Below are positions 46,165-57,206 of a stretch of 64,000 bases of DNA, piece after piece. This stretch comes from Sulfurimonas denitrificans DSM 1251 (lineage in GTDB: Bacteria > Campylobacterota > Campylobacteria > Campylobacterales > Sulfurimonadaceae): NCBI RefSeq assembly GCF_000012965.1, contig NC_007575.1:1488001-1552000 (forward strand), given 5' to 3'. The translations under genes and the position numbers were made by a program. The stretch's first letter is position 1. Every line of letters starts with the position of its first letter. The notes below the pieces were generated by a model, which was given only the letters and a program-made list of their open reading frames with translations, did no database searches and was not told where the DNA came from.

Positions 46165-46949
46165 TGAGTAAAATTTCTCCACTAGCAATCATAGAAGATG
46201 GTGCAGTTATTGGGAAAGATGTTGAGATAGGAGCTTATTGTATTATCTCTTCTGACTCAACTATCGGCGATGGAACAAAGATAGAACAAAACAGCTGTAT
46301 TTACGGCAAAACAACTATAGGCAAAAATAATCATATTTTTTCACATGCAGTTATTGGCTCAGCTCCACAAGATCTTAAATTTGCTGGTGAAGATGTTGAA
46401 CTAATCATCGGCGATAACAATAAAATCAGAGAGTTTACACTCTTTAATCCTGGGACAAAAGGCGGTGGAGGAAAGACTATCATCGGCTCACACAATCTTT
46501 TTATGGGTTATGTTCACATAGGACACGATGTTATCATTGGAAACCACTGCATCTTGGCAAATGCTGCAACTCTTGCAGGGCACGTTGAGATGGGTGATTA
46601 TGCAGTAATTGGCGGAATGACTCCTATTCATCAGTTTGTTCATATCGGTGAATATGCTATGGTAGCTGGTGCATCAGCACTTGCTCAAGATGTACCTCCA
46701 TTTTGTATGGCAGAGGGAAATCGTGCAACACTTAGAGGACTTAACTTAACAGGTCTTAGAAGAAACATAGAGCGTGAAGAGATTGATGAGATAAAATCAG
46801 CCTACAAAGAGCTTTTTGAAGCAGGAAAACCTCTCAAAGATGTTGCAAATGAGATACTTGAACATACTTCAAGCCATCATGTACAATCTCTTTGTAATTT
46901 TGTTCTTAAAACTAAACGCGGTATTCCGTATGAAAGGAAACATCTATGA
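46164..46949 (+). CDS. lpxA: UDP-N-acetylglucosamine acyltransferase LpxA
   Basis: The 261-residue protein is a left-handed beta-helix built of hexapeptide repeats and performs the first step of lipid A synthesis. [15 protein letters not shown] includes the catalytic His region, and the C-terminal helical domain ([13 protein letters not shown]) is typical. It follows fabZ directly and overlaps clpX by 4 bases. Confidence 0.96.
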   Translation: MSKISPLAIIEDGAVIGKDVEIGAYCIISSDSTIGDGTKIEQNSCIYGKTTIGKNNHIFSHAVIGSAPQDLKFAGEDVELIIGDNNKIREFTLFNPGTKGGGGKTIIGSHNLFMGYVHIGHDVIIGNHCILANAATLAGHVEMGDYAVIGGMTPIHQFVHIGEYAMVAGASALAQDVPPFCMAEGNRATLRGLNLTGLRRNIEREEIDEIKSAYKELFEAGKPLKDVANEILEHTSSHHVQSLCNFVLKTKRGIPYERKHL

Positions 46950-48190
46950 TAATAAGAACATGTAGCTTTTGTAATGCACTAGAGAGTGATGAAAACCCAC
47001 TAATCGCAGGGAGTGGTGTCTATATATGTAAAAATTGTGTTGTTTCTGCATATAAAATTATGTTTGGTGATGACAAATTTTTAAACTCATCTAAAGATGC
47101 TAATTTAACTGATGAAAACAGCACTCTTATGACTCCAAAAGAGCTAAATTTGTTTTTGGCTGATTATATTATTGGGCAAGAGAGAGCTAGAAAACTTCTA
47201 AGCGTAGCTGTATATAACCACTATAAAAGAATTTTCAAAACACATACAACAAAAGATGATGATACTGAAATAGCAAAATCAAACGTACTTCTTATAGGAC
47301 CAACTGGAAGCGGAAAAACACTTATGGCTCAAACAATTGCTAGAGTTTTAAATGTTCCTATTGCTATTGCTGATGCTACAAGTTTAACAGAAGCTGGATA
47401 TGTTGGAGAAGATGTTGAGAACATTTTAACAAAACTTCTTCAAGCAGCAGACGGAGACGTTGAGAGAGCACAAAGAGGAATAGTCTTCATAGATGAGATT
47501 GATAAAATTTCTCGTATGAGTGAAAACCGCTCTATTACCCGTGATGTATCTGGGGAGGGTGTTCAACAAGCTCTTTTAAAAATCATAGAGGGTGCTGTTG
47601 TAAATATTCCACCAAAAGGTGGAAGAAAACATCCAAATCAAGAGTTTATTGCGATTGACACAACAGGAATTTTGTTTATCTGTGGTGGTGCGTTTGATGG
47701 TCTTGATGAGATTTTAAAGAAAAAACAGGGTGAAAATGTTTTAGGTTTTGGTCATGAAAAGAAGAGCAAAAAAGAGCAAAAAATGAGTTATGATGCAGTT
47801 GAGCCTGATGATTTAGTAAATTATGGTCTTATTCCTGAGCTTGTTGGGCGTCTTCCAATTATTGCATCATTAAATGAGATTACAGAAGATGATATGGTTC
47901 GCATACTTACTGAACCTAAAAATTCAATTATCAAGCAATATAAAAAACTCTTCTCTATAGACAATGTTGAACTAAATTTTGAAGAAGATGCTCTAAGAGC
48001 AATTGCTACAAAATCTATAAAAAGAAAAACTGGTGCTCGTGGACTTCGTGCAATTTTAGAAGAGAATATGATAGATATTATGTATGAACTCCCAGAGTAT
48101 GGTGGCTATGAAGTTTTAGTAACAAAAGCCGTCATAGACAACGCTGAGGCTCCTGTCTATATCAAAAAGAACTCAAAACAAATTGCATAA
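46946..48190 (+). CDS. clpX: ATP-dependent Clp protease ATP-binding subunit ClpX
   Basis: The 414-residue unfoldase has an N-terminal C4 zinc-binding domain (CSFC and CKNC), Walker A GPTGSGKT, Walker [11 protein letters not shown], and the [11 protein letters not shown] sensor-2 segment. It unfolds substrates for ClpP. The gene overlaps lpxA (ATGA) and is followed by mreB after 9 bases. Confidence 0.97.
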   Translation: MIIRTCSFCNALESDENPLIAGSGVYICKNCVVSAYKIMFGDDKFLNSSKDANLTDENSTLMTPKELNLFLADYIIGQERARKLLSVAVYNHYKRIFKTHTTKDDDTEIAKSNVLLIGPTGSGKTLMAQTIARVLNVPIAIADATSLTEAGYVGEDVENILTKLLQAADGDVERAQRGIVFIDEIDKISRMSENRSITRDVSGEGVQQALLKIIEGAVVNIPPKGGRKHPNQEFIAIDTTGILFICGGAFDGLDEILKKKQGENVLGFGHEKKSKKEQKMSYDAVEPDDLVNYGLIPELVGRLPIIASLNEITEDDMVRILTEPKNSIIKQYKKLFSIDNVELNFEEDALRAIATKSIKRKTGARGLRAILEENMIDIMYELPEYGGYEVLVTKAVIDNAEAPVYIKKNSKQIA

Positions 48191-48199
48191 GGTAAAATA

Positions 48200-49237
48200 A
48201 TGATATTTAACAAACTAATTGGTCTTTTTTCAAATGATTTATCCATCGACTTAGGAACAGCAAATACGATTGTAATTGCTAAAGGCAGAGGCATAATAAT
48301 AAATGAGCCCTCAGTAGTTGCTGTAAAAACTGGAAAGTTTGGACATCAAAGAGTTTTAGCAGTTGGTCATGAAGCAAAAGAGATGGTTGGCAAAACTCCT
48401 GGAAATATAAAAGCTATTCGTCCTATGCGTGATGGTGTCATAGCAGATTTTGATATGACTGAAAAAATGATTAGAAAATTTATCGAAAAAGCGCATGGAA
48501 GAAGCTCTCTTATAAGTCCTAGAATTATTATCTGTGTTCCTTATGGATTAACTCAAGTTGAGAGAAAAGCTGTACGTGAATCTGCTCTTAGCGCAGGTGC
48601 TCGTGAAGTTTTTCTTATAGAAGAGCCAATGGCTGCAGCAATTGGAGCTGGAATAGATATACGTGAACCTCAAGGAAACTTAGTCGTTGACATCGGTGGT
48701 GGTACTACAGAGATAGGTGTTGTCTCACTTGGTGGTTTAGTTCTCTCAAAATCAATTAGAACAGCAGGTGACAAGATCGATCAGGCAATTGTAAACTATG
48801 TAAGAAGAAAATATAATCTTTTAATAGGCGAGAGAATCGCTGAAGAGATAAAGATAAATATTGGAACAGCAGTTACCCTTGATGAAGAGCTAAAGATGGT
48901 AATTACTGGCAGAGATCAAGTTGAAGGGCTTTTAAGTTCTGTTGAGCTAACAAGTGAAGATGCTAGAGAAGCGATGAAAGAGCCTCTCAAAGAGGTTGCA
49001 GAAGCACTTCGTGACGTGCTAGAGCAGATGCCTCCAGATTTGGCAGGTGATATAGTAAATCATGGGATAATCTTAACAGGAGGTGGAGCACTTATCCGTC
49101 AACTAGATAAGTATCTCTCAGATATTATCAAAATCCCTGTATATGTTGCAGATGAGCCTCTGCTTGCTGTTGCAAGAGGAACTGGACGCGCATTAGAAGA
49201 GATAGATTTACTACAAGAACTTTTTGAAAATGAATAA
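48200..49237 (+). CDS. mreB: Rod shape-determining protein MreB
   Basis: The 345-residue bacterial actin has the phosphate-1 motif DLGTANTIV, phosphate-2 VDIGGGTTEIGV and adenosine motif LTGGGALI. It directs side-wall synthesis in rod- or curved-shaped cells. It is followed by mreC, which overlaps its last codons. Confidence 0.97.
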   Translation: MIFNKLIGLFSNDLSIDLGTANTIVIAKGRGIIINEPSVVAVKTGKFGHQRVLAVGHEAKEMVGKTPGNIKAIRPMRDGVIADFDMTEKMIRKFIEKAHGRSSLISPRIIICVPYGLTQVERKAVRESALSAGAREVFLIEEPMAAAIGAGIDIREPQGNLVVDIGGGTTEIGVVSLGGLVLSKSIRTAGDKIDQAIVNYVRRKYNLLIGERIAEEIKINIGTAVTLDEELKMVITGRDQVEGLLSSVELTSEDAREAMKEPLKEVAEALRDVLEQMPPDLAGDIVNHGIILTGGGALIRQLDKYLSDIIKIPVYVADEPLLAVARGTGRALEEIDLLQELFENE

Positions 49238-49991
49238 GGGGCTTCTTAGCTTTTTTTTAATCTTTACTGCACTCATAATGGGTGCACTCTATTATACTGA
49301 TGTTATACAATCTCCTTTTATATCTGTATTAAATAAAATCAAAACCAACTATCACACCTCTAGTGAATTTATAGAAATTCAAGTAAAAAAACACTTTTTT
49401 CAGGCAGAACATATCGTAGAACTTAGTGAAAAGGTAAAAAAATATGAAAATAATTGTCTTGTAATTGAGCAGTTGTCATACGATCTTAACAATCTTTTTT
49501 TAGAGAGTCACTCAGAGCTAAAAGTTGAACCAAATGTAGAGCTAGTTAGAACAATCTCATATCAAAAATTTGGCGATTTGAATAGAGTATGGCTTGAAAT
49601 AAACGATTATAACGCTTCAAAAATTCACGGTCTTGTATATAACAATCTTGTTGCTGGAATTGTTATCTCCCAAAATGGAAGACCGCTTGGGCTTTTAAAC
49701 AGCGATTTAAAAAGTTCTTATGCTGTTTATGTTGGAGAACAAAAAGCCCCAGGTATAGTTCATGGAAATAATTCAAACCATCTTATTGTAAAATTTATAC
49801 CTGCATGGTTTTTAATAAATAAAGGTGATAAAGTTATAACTTCTGGACTAGATGAGATTTTTTTTGAGGGTTTAGGTGTTGGTATTGTGGTCTCTGTTAC
49901 GAAATCGCAAGGGTATCAGAGTGCGGTTGTTGAACCTTTCTATAAAGCAAATGCTCCAAACTACTTTCATATGATTAAAAAAGTCAAATAA
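49230..49991 (+). CDS. mreC: Rod shape-determining protein MreC
   Basis: The 253-residue protein has an N-terminal membrane helix (about 3-22), a coiled-coil segment (about 50-90) and two beta-rich domains, matching the periplasmic MreC. I chose the ATG at 49230 within the mreB end; a TTG six bases earlier is possible. It links MreB to the cell-wall synthesis machinery. No mreD is seen directly downstream; carB follows. Confidence 0.9.
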   Translation: MNKGLLSFFLIFTALIMGALYYTDVIQSPFISVLNKIKTNYHTSSEFIEIQVKKHFFQAEHIVELSEKVKKYENNCLVIEQLSYDLNNLFLESHSELKVEPNVELVRTISYQKFGDLNRVWLEINDYNASKIHGLVYNNLVAGIVISQNGRPLGLLNSDLKSSYAVYVGEQKAPGIVHGNNSNHLIVKFIPAWFLINKGDKVITSGLDEIFFEGLGVGIVVSVTKSQGYQSAVVEPFYKANAPNYFHMIKKVK

Positions 49992-50018
49992 CTCATCAAA
50001 TTTTAAGTGCCCTTTACC

Positions 50019-50024
50019 TATAAT
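50019..50024 (+). promoter_or_regulatory. -10 element candidate for carB
   Basis: A TATAAT lies 37 bases before the carB ATG, in the 69-base gap after mreC. The ATG itself has AAAGG six bases upstream. carB may therefore have its own promoter. Confidence 0.4.
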
Positions 50025-50060
50025 AAACAAATTTTTATGTACAAATATTAAAGGTAAACA

Positions 50061-53000
50061 ATGCCAAAACGCACTGACATTCATACTATTTTACTTATTG
50101 GTTCAGGTCCGATTATTATCGGTCAAGCTTGTGAATTTGACTACTCTGGAACGCAAGCTGTTAAAACTCTAAAAGAGTTAGGTTACCGTGTGGTTCTTAT
50201 CAATTCAAATCCTGCAACTATTATGACAGACCCTGAATTTGCAGATAGAACATATATAGAGCCTATCAGAGAAGATATAATTGCTAAAATCATAAAAGAT
50301 GAAAAAGTTGATGCTGTTTTACCTACAATGGGTGGACAAACTGCACTTAATGTTGCCACTAGCATGTATAAAAAAGGTATGTTAGAGGGTGTGGAGTTCT
50401 TAGGTGCATCTCCAGAGGCTATTCATAAAGGTGAAGACCGCTCAGCTTTTAACAAAGCTATGATTAAAATAGGTATGGATTTACCAAAAAGCCGTAACGC
50501 TTATAGTGTTGAGGAGGCTTTGGAAGTTGCACTTGAGATAGGTTTTCCAGTTATAAGCAGAGCCTCGTTTACACTAGCTGGTGGCGGAAGCGGTGTGGCA
50601 TACAACATGGAAGAGTTCAAAATACTGGCACAAGAAGGTATCTCTGCATCTCCAGTTAGTGAAATAGAGATTATGGAGTCAATGCTCGGTTGGAAAGAGT
50701 ACGAGATGGAGGTTATCCGAGATAAAGCGGATAACTGTATTATCGTCTGCTCAATTGAGAATTTTGACCCAATGGGCGTTCACACTGGCGATAGCATAAC
50801 TGTTGCGCCTGCACTTACTCTAACAGATAAAGAGTACCAAAGAATGCGTGATGCCTCTTTTGATATTTTAAGAGAGATTGGTGTTGATACTGGTGGAAGT
50901 AACGTTCAATTTTCAATTGACCCTAAAACTGGACGTATGATTGTTATTGAGATGAACCCTCGTGTTTCTCGCTCTTCTGCTCTTGCTTCTAAAGCTACTG
51001 GCTATCCAATCGCAAAAGTAGCAACACTTTTAGCTGTTGGTTTTACTCTTGATGAAATTACAAACGACATTACAGGCACTCCTGCGTCATTTGAACCTGT
51101 AATTGACTATGTTGTTACAAAGATACCTCGCTTCACTTTTGAGAAATTCCCAGAAGCACAAAGCACTCTAAGCACAAGCATGAAGAGTGTTGGCGAAGTT
51201 ATGGCGATAGGGAGAACTTTTAAAGAATCTATCCAAAAAGCTCTATGTTCACTTGAGACTGGACTTTGTGGTTTTGACCCGATTGACGCTGATTTTGATT
51301 TTATTAAGCATGAAATTCGCCGTCCAAATGCAGATAGAATTTTATATGTTGCAGAGGGATTCCGTCGTGGAATGAGCATAGAAGAGATGTTTGACACATG
51401 TAATATAGACCCGTGGTTTTTGTATCAAATTGAAGAGATGATAAAAGTAGAATCAATCATTGATAAAAAAATATTAAGCGATGAGACATTTATGCGAAGT
51501 GTAAAAGTTGACGGTTTTTCAGATAAAAGAATAGCTCAATTAATAAGTCAAAAATCAGAAACAAAGATAACGGAAGATGATGTCTATAAAGCTAAAAAAA
51601 CTTTAGGCGTAAACTTAGAGTATAACGAGGTTGACACATGTGCTGCAGAGTTTGAAGCGCTTACTCCATACCTCTACTCAACGACTAACATAACAAAGCT
51701 TCCAAATGTAAAAAACAGAGTAAGCGAGGCGAAAAAAGTTCTAATTTTAGGCGGTGGACCTAACAGAATAGGACAAGGCATTGAGTTTGACTACTGTTGT
51801 GTTCATGCTGCATTTGCGCTCAAAGAGATGGGCATTGAGACTATCATGTACAACTGTAATCCTGAAACTGTATCAACAGATTATGATACTTCAGATGTAC
51901 TCTATTTTGAACCTATCGATTTTGAACATGTTAGAGAAGTCATTGAAAATGAGAAACCAGATGGTGTAATAGTCCATTTTGGCGGACAAACTCCTCTAAA
52001 GTTAGCAAATGCTCTTACTAAAATAGGAGCAAATATAGCTGGAACTCCATCACATGTAATTGATTTAGCAGAAGATAGAGAGCAGTTTTCCAACTTTGTA
52101 AACTCTCATGGATTAAAACAGCCTGCAAATGGTCTTGCTCGTACAAAAGATGAAGCTCATGATATAGCATTAAGACTTGGTTTTCCTGTTTTAGTTCGCC
52201 CATCTTATGTTCTTGGCGGGCGTGGCATGAGAATCGTCTATTCACAAGAAGAACTGCGCCAATATATGGACTTAGCTGTACTTGTTAGTAACGATGCTCC
52301 AGTACTTGTAGATAAATTTTTAGATCAGGCAATTGAACTTGATGTTGATGCAATTTGTGATGGCGTAGATGTTTACATCGGTTCTGTTATGCAGCATATT
52401 GAAGAAGCTGGTATTCACTCAGGGGACAGTGCATGCTCACTCCCTCCTGTCAGTCTCTCAAAAGAGCTAATAGATCAAGTTGAAGCACAGACAAAAACTA
52501 TAGCACTTGGTCTTGGTGTTCGTGGTCTCATGAATGTTCAGTACGCAATCTATCAAGATGAAATTTATCTCATAGAAGTAAATCCTAGAGCTAGTAGAAC
52601 TGTTCCTTTTGTTAGCAAGGCAACTGGTATGCCTCTTGCAAAAGTTGCAACTCGTGTAATGGTTGGAGAAACTCTAAAAAATGCTCTGAACTACTATGAC
52701 AAGTACAACATTGTTATGGAAGAAAATGGACTCTTAAAACCTCGATTAAAAGGTCATATCTCTGTTAAAGAGGCAGTATTTCCTTTCCATAAACTATATG
52801 GCGCAGATTTAGTTCTAGGACCTGAAATGAAATCAACTGGTGAAGTTATGGGCATTAGCTCTAACTTTGGAATCAGTTTTGCAAAGGCTCAAATAGCTGC
52901 TGGAAACAGAATTGTTACAGAGGGAACCTGCTTTTTATCTTTTGTAGATACAGATAAAAAATATGCTTCTGAAATCGCAAGCGCTCTTCATAGACATGGC

Positions 53001-53318
53001 TTTAAACTTCTTGCTACAAAAGGGACACAAGCATCAATTGAAGAAGCTGGGATTCCTTGTGAAGTAGTTTTAAAGATTTCGGAGGGTCGTCCAAATATTG
53101 AAGATAGCATGAAGAATGATGCAATCGATATGGCGATTAATACATCTGATAACAATACTTCAAAAAAAGATGCTATTGTTATTCGCCAAGAAGTTCTAAA
53201 GAGAAACATACCTTACTTTACAACACTAAGCGCAGCAAGAGCACTTATTTTAGCTCTTGATGAGATGAAAAATGACTCTTGGACTTCTTCAAGGGCTCTG
53301 CAAGATTTTTTAGCATAA
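50061..53318 (+). CDS. carB: Carbamoyl-phosphate synthase large subunit
   Basis: The 1085-residue enzyme has the two homologous ATP-grasp halves of CarB (for example [20 protein letters not shown] near 13-32 and [17 protein letters not shown] in the second half) and a C-terminal allosteric MGS-like domain. It makes carbamoyl phosphate for pyrimidines and arginine. The same metabolite is the substrate of HypF in cyanide ligand synthesis, so it also feeds hydrogenase maturation. Confidence 0.97.
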   Translation: MPKRTDIHTILLIGSGPIIIGQACEFDYSGTQAVKTLKELGYRVVLINSNPATIMTDPEFADRTYIEPIREDIIAKIIKDEKVDAVLPTMGGQTALNVATSMYKKGMLEGVEFLGASPEAIHKGEDRSAFNKAMIKIGMDLPKSRNAYSVEEALEVALEIGFPVISRASFTLAGGGSGVAYNMEEFKILAQEGISASPVSEIEIMESMLGWKEYEMEVIRDKADNCIIVCSIENFDPMGVHTGDSITVAPALTLTDKEYQRMRDASFDILREIGVDTGGSNVQFSIDPKTGRMIVIEMNPRVSRSSALASKATGYPIAKVATLLAVGFTLDEITNDITGTPASFEPVIDYVVTKIPRFTFEKFPEAQSTLSTSMKSVGEVMAIGRTFKESIQKALCSLETGLCGFDPIDADFDFIKHEIRRPNADRILYVAEGFRRGMSIEEMFDTCNIDPWFLYQIEEMIKVESIIDKKILSDETFMRSVKVDGFSDKRIAQLISQKSETKITEDDVYKAKKTLGVNLEYNEVDTCAAEFEALTPYLYSTTNITKLPNVKNRVSEAKKVLILGGGPNRIGQGIEFDYCCVHAAFALKEMGIETIMYNCNPETVSTDYDTSDVLYFEPIDFEHVREVIENEKPDGVIVHFGGQTPLKLANALTKIGANIAGTPSHVIDLAEDREQFSNFVNSHGLKQPANGLARTKDEAHDIALRLGFPVLVRPSYVLGGRGMRIVYSQEELRQYMDLAVLVSNDAPVLVDKFLDQAIELDVDAICDGVDVYIGSVMQHIEEAGIHSGDSACSLPPVSLSKELIDQVEAQTKTIALGLGVRGLMNVQYAIYQDEIYLIEVNPRASRTVPFVSKATGMPLAKVATRVMVGETLKNALNYYDKYNIVMEENGLLKPRLKGHISVKEAVFPFHKLYGADLVLGPEMKSTGEVMGISSNFGISFAKAQIAAGNRIVTEGTCFLSFVDTDKKYASEIASALHRHGFKLLATKGTQASIEEAGIPCEVVLKISEGRPNIEDSMKNDAIDMAINTSDNNTSKKDAIVIRQEVLKRNIPYFTTLSAARALILALDEMKNDSWTSSRALQDFLA

Positions 53319-53321
53319 AAG

Positions 53322-53753
53322 ATGAGTGTAATACTTACCCAAACCGACACTACTGTCGGTTTTCTCTCACAAAATTCACGAGAATTGTATGAGATAAAAT
53401 CCCGCCCTCAAACAAAACCATTTATAAAAGTTTTTAGAGATTTTAAGAGTTTTATAAATGATTTTAAAAGGGTGCCAAATAGCAGAAAAAATTTAGTTCG
53501 CCGCTCAAAAAAAACATCATTTATTATTAATAACTTCTCATTTAGAGTAGCTCTTTTGCCTCTAAATTCTCAGATATTAAGAGATGCTCCATGGTTTTAT
53601 TCAACTTCTGCAAATAGAAGCGGCGAGAGATTTGATAGAGATTTTTGTGAATCAAAAGCTGATATAATAGTAGAAAACATAGAGCTCTTAGTTGAAAACG
53701 CCTCTTCAAAACTTCTAAGAATCAACTCTAAAAAACTAAGAAGGTTAAGATGA
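53322..53753 (+). CDS. Short Sua5/YciO/YrdC-family protein
   Basis: The 143-residue protein is much shorter than usual TsaC/YrdC proteins (about 190-200) but keeps the hallmark motifs QTDTTVGFLSQ, KSRPQTKPF with its Lys and Arg, and YSTSANRSGE. The fold makes threonylcarbamoyl-AMP for the t6A tRNA modification. It may be the organism's reduced TsaC. It begins 3 bases after carB and overlaps the next gene (ATGA). Confidence 0.75.
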   Translation: MSVILTQTDTTVGFLSQNSRELYEIKSRPQTKPFIKVFRDFKSFINDFKRVPNSRKNLVRRSKKTSFIINNFSFRVALLPLNSQILRDAPWFYSTSANRSGERFDRDFCESKADIIVENIELLVENASSKLLRINSKKLRRLR

Positions 53754-54190
53754 GCAAAGCATTTCAAGCACTATTGACAGGTATGTTTATCACTTTCATA
53801 CTAGATTTTTTTCTTTTTTTAGGAGTTTTGCTTCACTATATAGAATTTTATAAAATAGACCTCTATTACAATATTTTATTTGTAGATAACCAAAACTGGT
53901 ATCTATTTTTCTCACTCTCTATAATTTTTGGATGGATGGTTATCTATATAAAAAACTACAAAGTTTCTCTCATACCAATAGTCATAATATCTATATTTAC
54001 TTTTGTTACATTATTTGAAGATTTTGGTTATATGGTGGGAGAGATGATGTTTATGAAAGAAAACATTACTCTGCGTAGTGCAAAATTTACATATATAGGC
54101 AATATTATCTATGAGGGAAGAGAAGAGATTACTTTCTATCGTAGTGATATTTCTAAAATAGTAACTTTAAAGAAAAAGGATTTGATTTAA
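53750..54190 (+). CDS. Hypothetical membrane protein
   Basis: The 146-residue protein has about three membrane helices (about 6-30, 45-66 and 72-92) and a basic C-terminal tail. I recognise no family. It sits between the YrdC-like gene and the lipoprotein gene, sharing one base with the latter. Confidence 0.7.
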   Translation: MSKAFQALLTGMFITFILDFFLFLGVLLHYIEFYKIDLYYNILFVDNQNWYLFFSLSIIFGWMVIYIKNYKVSLIPIVIISIFTFVTLFEDFGYMVGEMMFMKENITLRSAKFTYIGNIIYEGREEITFYRSDISKIVTLKKKDLI

Positions 54191-54795
54191 TGAAACATAT
54201 ATACTCAATAACAAATGGTGTAGCACTTGGAAGTGCTGGTATAGCTATGATGAGCGTTCTAAGCGGATGTGAATCAAGCAGCCAACAACAAGAGCAGCAG
54301 CAAGGGCAACAACAACAGCAAGGGCAACAACAAAATAAATTTCTAGTCATTGAGCAACAAGCGGATGGAAAATATGTTGTGATTGAGGAGATGCCAACTG
54401 AGGGTCCAAGTAGAGCAATTATTCGTGAGTTAGATGCAAATGGAAATAAAACTGAGCGCTTTATGAGTGAAGAAGAGATGAAAGCTCTAGCAGAACAGGA
54501 GTATAAAAAAGTTCAAGATGGTACATCCGAGACACTAAGCAGTAACGAAGGAAGTGCTGGAATGGGACTAGCGGGAACTATCCTTGCAGTTGCTGCGGGT
54601 TCACTTTTGGGAAATATGATAGGAAATGCTTTGATGAATAACAAAAATTTTGCATCAAAATCATCCTCTGTAAATAAAAGCGCTTATTCTCGTCCAGCTA
54701 GTGGCGACTCAAAGAGTGGCTCATCCTCTGCTAAAAAGAGCTACTTTGGTGGCTCTAGCAGTTCAACACCTTCTAATCAATCATACGGGAGCTAA
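54190..54795 (+). CDS. UPF0323 family lipoprotein
   Basis: The 201-residue protein has a signal peptide with lipobox LSGC (Cys at about 27), then a glutamine-rich repeat (about 32-48), a conserved core with KFLVIEQQADGKYVVIEEMPTEGPSRA, a Gly-rich hydrophobic stretch (about 122-145), and a Ser-rich tail. This matches UPF0323 lipoproteins found in Helicobacter and Campylobacter. Function unknown, probably envelope-associated. The next gene follows after 3 bases. Confidence 0.85.
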   Translation: MKHIYSITNGVALGSAGIAMMSVLSGCESSSQQQEQQQGQQQQQGQQQNKFLVIEQQADGKYVVIEEMPTEGPSRAIIRELDANGNKTERFMSEEEMKALAEQEYKKVQDGTSETLSSNEGSAGMGLAGTILAVAAGSLLGNMIGNALMNNKNFASKSSSVNKSAYSRPASGDSKSGSSSAKKSYFGGSSSSTPSNQSYGS

Positions 54796-54798
54796 CTT

Positions 54799-55977
54799 TT
54801 GATAAATTTAACTAAAATCAAACCTCTAAAACCAGCACAACTAGAAGAGTTAGGATTTACATGGCATACTGATAGCGATGAGAGCAACTATATAAGTGAC
54901 ACTCTTGTAAACATAACACATGATGAAGCTGAGGCTTACTATGAAGCTGCAAATGAGATATATGACATGTACGCAAAAGCAGCCGAATATGTTATAGAAA
55001 ATAATCTTTTTTTTGAACTAGGGATTCCTTTTAATCTGATAGAGGCGATTAAGAAGAGTTGGGAAAATGATGTTCATTGGCATATCTACTCTAGATTTGA
55101 CTTCGCTGGAGGAGTTGATGGAGCGCAAATAAAACTCTTAGAGTTTAATGCAGACACACCAACATCACTCTTTGAGACCGCACTCTTACAGTGGGGTTTA
55201 CTAAAGAGCAACAATATGGACGAATCAGAGCAGTTCAACAATGTATATGAAGCTATAAAAGAGAATTTTAAGCGCCTTGTTACCCTTTTTGAAGATACAG
55301 AGCTTTTTGATGAGAGATATGATGGCTGGAAAATACTATTCTCTTCAATAGCTGGCAATGACGAGGAAGAGGCAACTACAAGGTTGCTTCAACAGATTGC
55401 GACAGACGCTGGATTTAATACTGGTTTTGAGTATCTTGGAGATGTTAAGTTTGATGAAGATGGAATCTATGATAGAGATGACAACCAGTATGAGTACTGG
55501 TTTAAACTCTACCCTTGGGAAGATATCGCAACTGATGAGCCTGAGCTTGCTACAATGCTAACAACTATTATGCAAAATCAAAGCGCAATCATATTAAACC
55601 CTGCATATACTCTTCTTTTTCAATCAAAAGGGATGTTGAAAATTTTATACGATCTTTTTCCTGATTCGCCTTATCTTCTAAAGAGCTCCTTTGAGCCTCT
55701 TAGAGGAGTAAAACAGGTTCAAAAAAGTGTTTTTGGAAGAGAGGGAGCAAACATAGCAATAATAGATATAGATGGAACAGTGCTTCAAGAGCAAGATGGT
55801 CCATATAAAAATCATAAAAAGATATATCAAGAGTATGTTGAACTAAACAGAGATTCTAGCGGAGCAAAATACCAAGCTGGAGTTTTCTTTGCTTATGAGG
55901 GAGCTGGAGTTGGTTTTAGAAAAGGAGATGAGATTTTAAACAATATGAGCAAATTTGTAGGGCATGTTTTAGTCTAA
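54799..55977 (+). CDS. Glutathionylspermidine synthase-like ATP-grasp protein
   Basis: The 392-residue protein resembles the glutathionylspermidine synthase preATP-grasp/ATP-grasp family: LLEFNADTPTSLFETA, later YLLKSSFEPLRGVKQVQKSVFGREGANI and a C-terminal FFAYEGAGVGFRKG. Family members near UPF0323-type lipoproteins are common and usually not true glutathionylspermidine synthases; the ligase substrates are unknown. The start is TTG with GGGAG seven bases upstream. Confidence 0.85.
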   Translation: MINLTKIKPLKPAQLEELGFTWHTDSDESNYISDTLVNITHDEAEAYYEAANEIYDMYAKAAEYVIENNLFFELGIPFNLIEAIKKSWENDVHWHIYSRFDFAGGVDGAQIKLLEFNADTPTSLFETALLQWGLLKSNNMDESEQFNNVYEAIKENFKRLVTLFEDTELFDERYDGWKILFSSIAGNDEEEATTRLLQQIATDAGFNTGFEYLGDVKFDEDGIYDRDDNQYEYWFKLYPWEDIATDEPELATMLTTIMQNQSAIILNPAYTLLFQSKGMLKILYDLFPDSPYLLKSSFEPLRGVKQVQKSVFGREGANIAIIDIDGTVLQEQDGPYKNHKKIYQEYVELNRDSSGAKYQAGVFFAYEGAGVGFRKGDEILNNMSKFVGHVLV

Positions 55978-55994
55978 ACATACCCATTTTTTTT
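55960..55994 (+). terminator. Intrinsic terminator after the ATP-grasp gene
   Basis: GGGCATGTTT (55960-55969) pairs with AAACATACCC (55976-55985) with one mismatch, followed by eight T (55987-55994). The stop codon of the upstream gene lies inside the hairpin. It ends the plus-strand run that converges on pgi. Confidence 0.75.
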
Positions 55995-55995
55995 C

Positions 55996-57204
55996 TTATC
56001 TACCTGTTTGGAGCTTCTCTTTAAGTATAACTTTTCCAGCCTCAACACCAGGTTGGTTATAAGCATCTATATACATAAACTTAGCACAAACAGAAGTAAG
56101 CAGTTCATACTCATACATAAGTGCTGCTATGCTTCTCTCGCTCACTCTATCTATCGTTATAACATCACATGGAATATCACCCAAATTTCTTATAGACTCT
56201 ATTGTCGCATCTGCTTGTTTGTTTATAAGATATGCGAACTCTATATTATCTATATAGTTTAACTCTTCTAGACCCCTTAGCTCAACTTGAGGAATTTTTA
56301 GGTTATTTTCAAAATCATTAACTTTTATAACAGTGACTGTCTTATCACGTCTCCCCTCAACAATGAGCTGTAAAAAAGAGTGCTGATCAATGGGGCCAAT
56401 AATTCCGATTGGAGTAAGTCCCTGTCTTGTAGAGTTTATATCAACTTTGCCCAAACTCTCACCCCAAAGTTGTATATACCAGTTATTAAAACCATCAAGT
56501 CTTGATGAATAAGAAAAAAGTACATTTATATTGAAACTGTTTTTATACTCTACAAAAAATCTAGCCTTCTTTACTATCCTCTCGTATGTATCTTCTTTGT
56601 TGAAAAATGAGTCATAAGCAGTTTTTGCACCAAATAAAAGCTCATCAATATCTATGCCAACAATAGCTAAAGGAAGAAGTCCAACAGCACTAAATACTGA
56701 GAATCTTCCACCTACATTTTTTGGTATCTCAAAACTTTTTATATTATTTGCTTTTGCATACTCATTTAACTTTGAATCACTCTCTGTTATTACAACGCTA
56801 TTATTTTTATCACATGTAACTAAAGAGTTTATATATTTAAAAATAGATACAGTCTCTATTGTAGTTCCAGACTTTGATATAACAATAAAGAGAGTATCTT
56901 CTAAATCTATATTTTTTATCTTTGATTGTATATCTATTGGGTCTGTTGTCTCTAAAAAGTGGAGCTTTTTTGTTAGATTTTTAGAGTATTTTAAAAATTT
57001 ATAGATTGCATAAGTTCCAAGCGTACTTCCACCTATTCCAATTACTACAATATTTTTTTGATTAACGCTTGAAGCGTACTCTTTTAGTGCAGAGGTCTCT
57101 TGATGAACAAGATTATAGTAACCTATATGTTCTCTCTCTGCTTGTATCTGAGTAAATACATCCTCATCTGAAATAGAGGGGTTAAAGTTGTGTTGATATT
57201 GCAT
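55996..57204 (-). CDS. pgi: Glucose-6-phosphate isomerase
   Basis: The 402-residue enzyme is of the shorter Campylobacterota type (the common form is about 550). It has GIGGSTLGTYAIYKFL, VISKSGTTIET and the C-terminal region with YNQPGVEAGK near the catalytic base. It interconverts glucose-6-phosphate and fructose-6-phosphate. It follows galU by 2 bases. Confidence 0.92.
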   Translation of the reverse strand: MQYQHNFNPSISDEDVFTQIQAEREHIGYYNLVHQETSALKEYASSVNQKNIVVIGIGGSTLGTYAIYKFLKYSKNLTKKLHFLETTDPIDIQSKIKNIDLEDTLFIVISKSGTTIETVSIFKYINSLVTCDKNNSVVITESDSKLNEYAKANNIKSFEIPKNVGGRFSVFSAVGLLPLAIVGIDIDELLFGAKTAYDSFFNKEDTYERIVKKARFFVEYKNSFNINVLFSYSSRLDGFNNWYIQLWGESLGKVDINSTRQGLTPIGIIGPIDQHSFLQLIVEGRRDKTVTVIKVNDFENNLKIPQVELRGLEELNYIDNIEFAYLINKQADATIESIRNLGDIPCDVITIDRVSERSIAALMYEYELLTSVCAKFMYIDAYNQPGVEAGKVILKEKLQTGR

Positions 57205-57206
57205 CT

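Noticed and set aside
54283-54336. CAA/CAG-rich run as a simple-sequence repeat or phase-variable tract
   Set aside because: It encodes a glutamine-rich linker in frame in the UPF0323 lipoprotein and is not a uniform repeat likely to slip.
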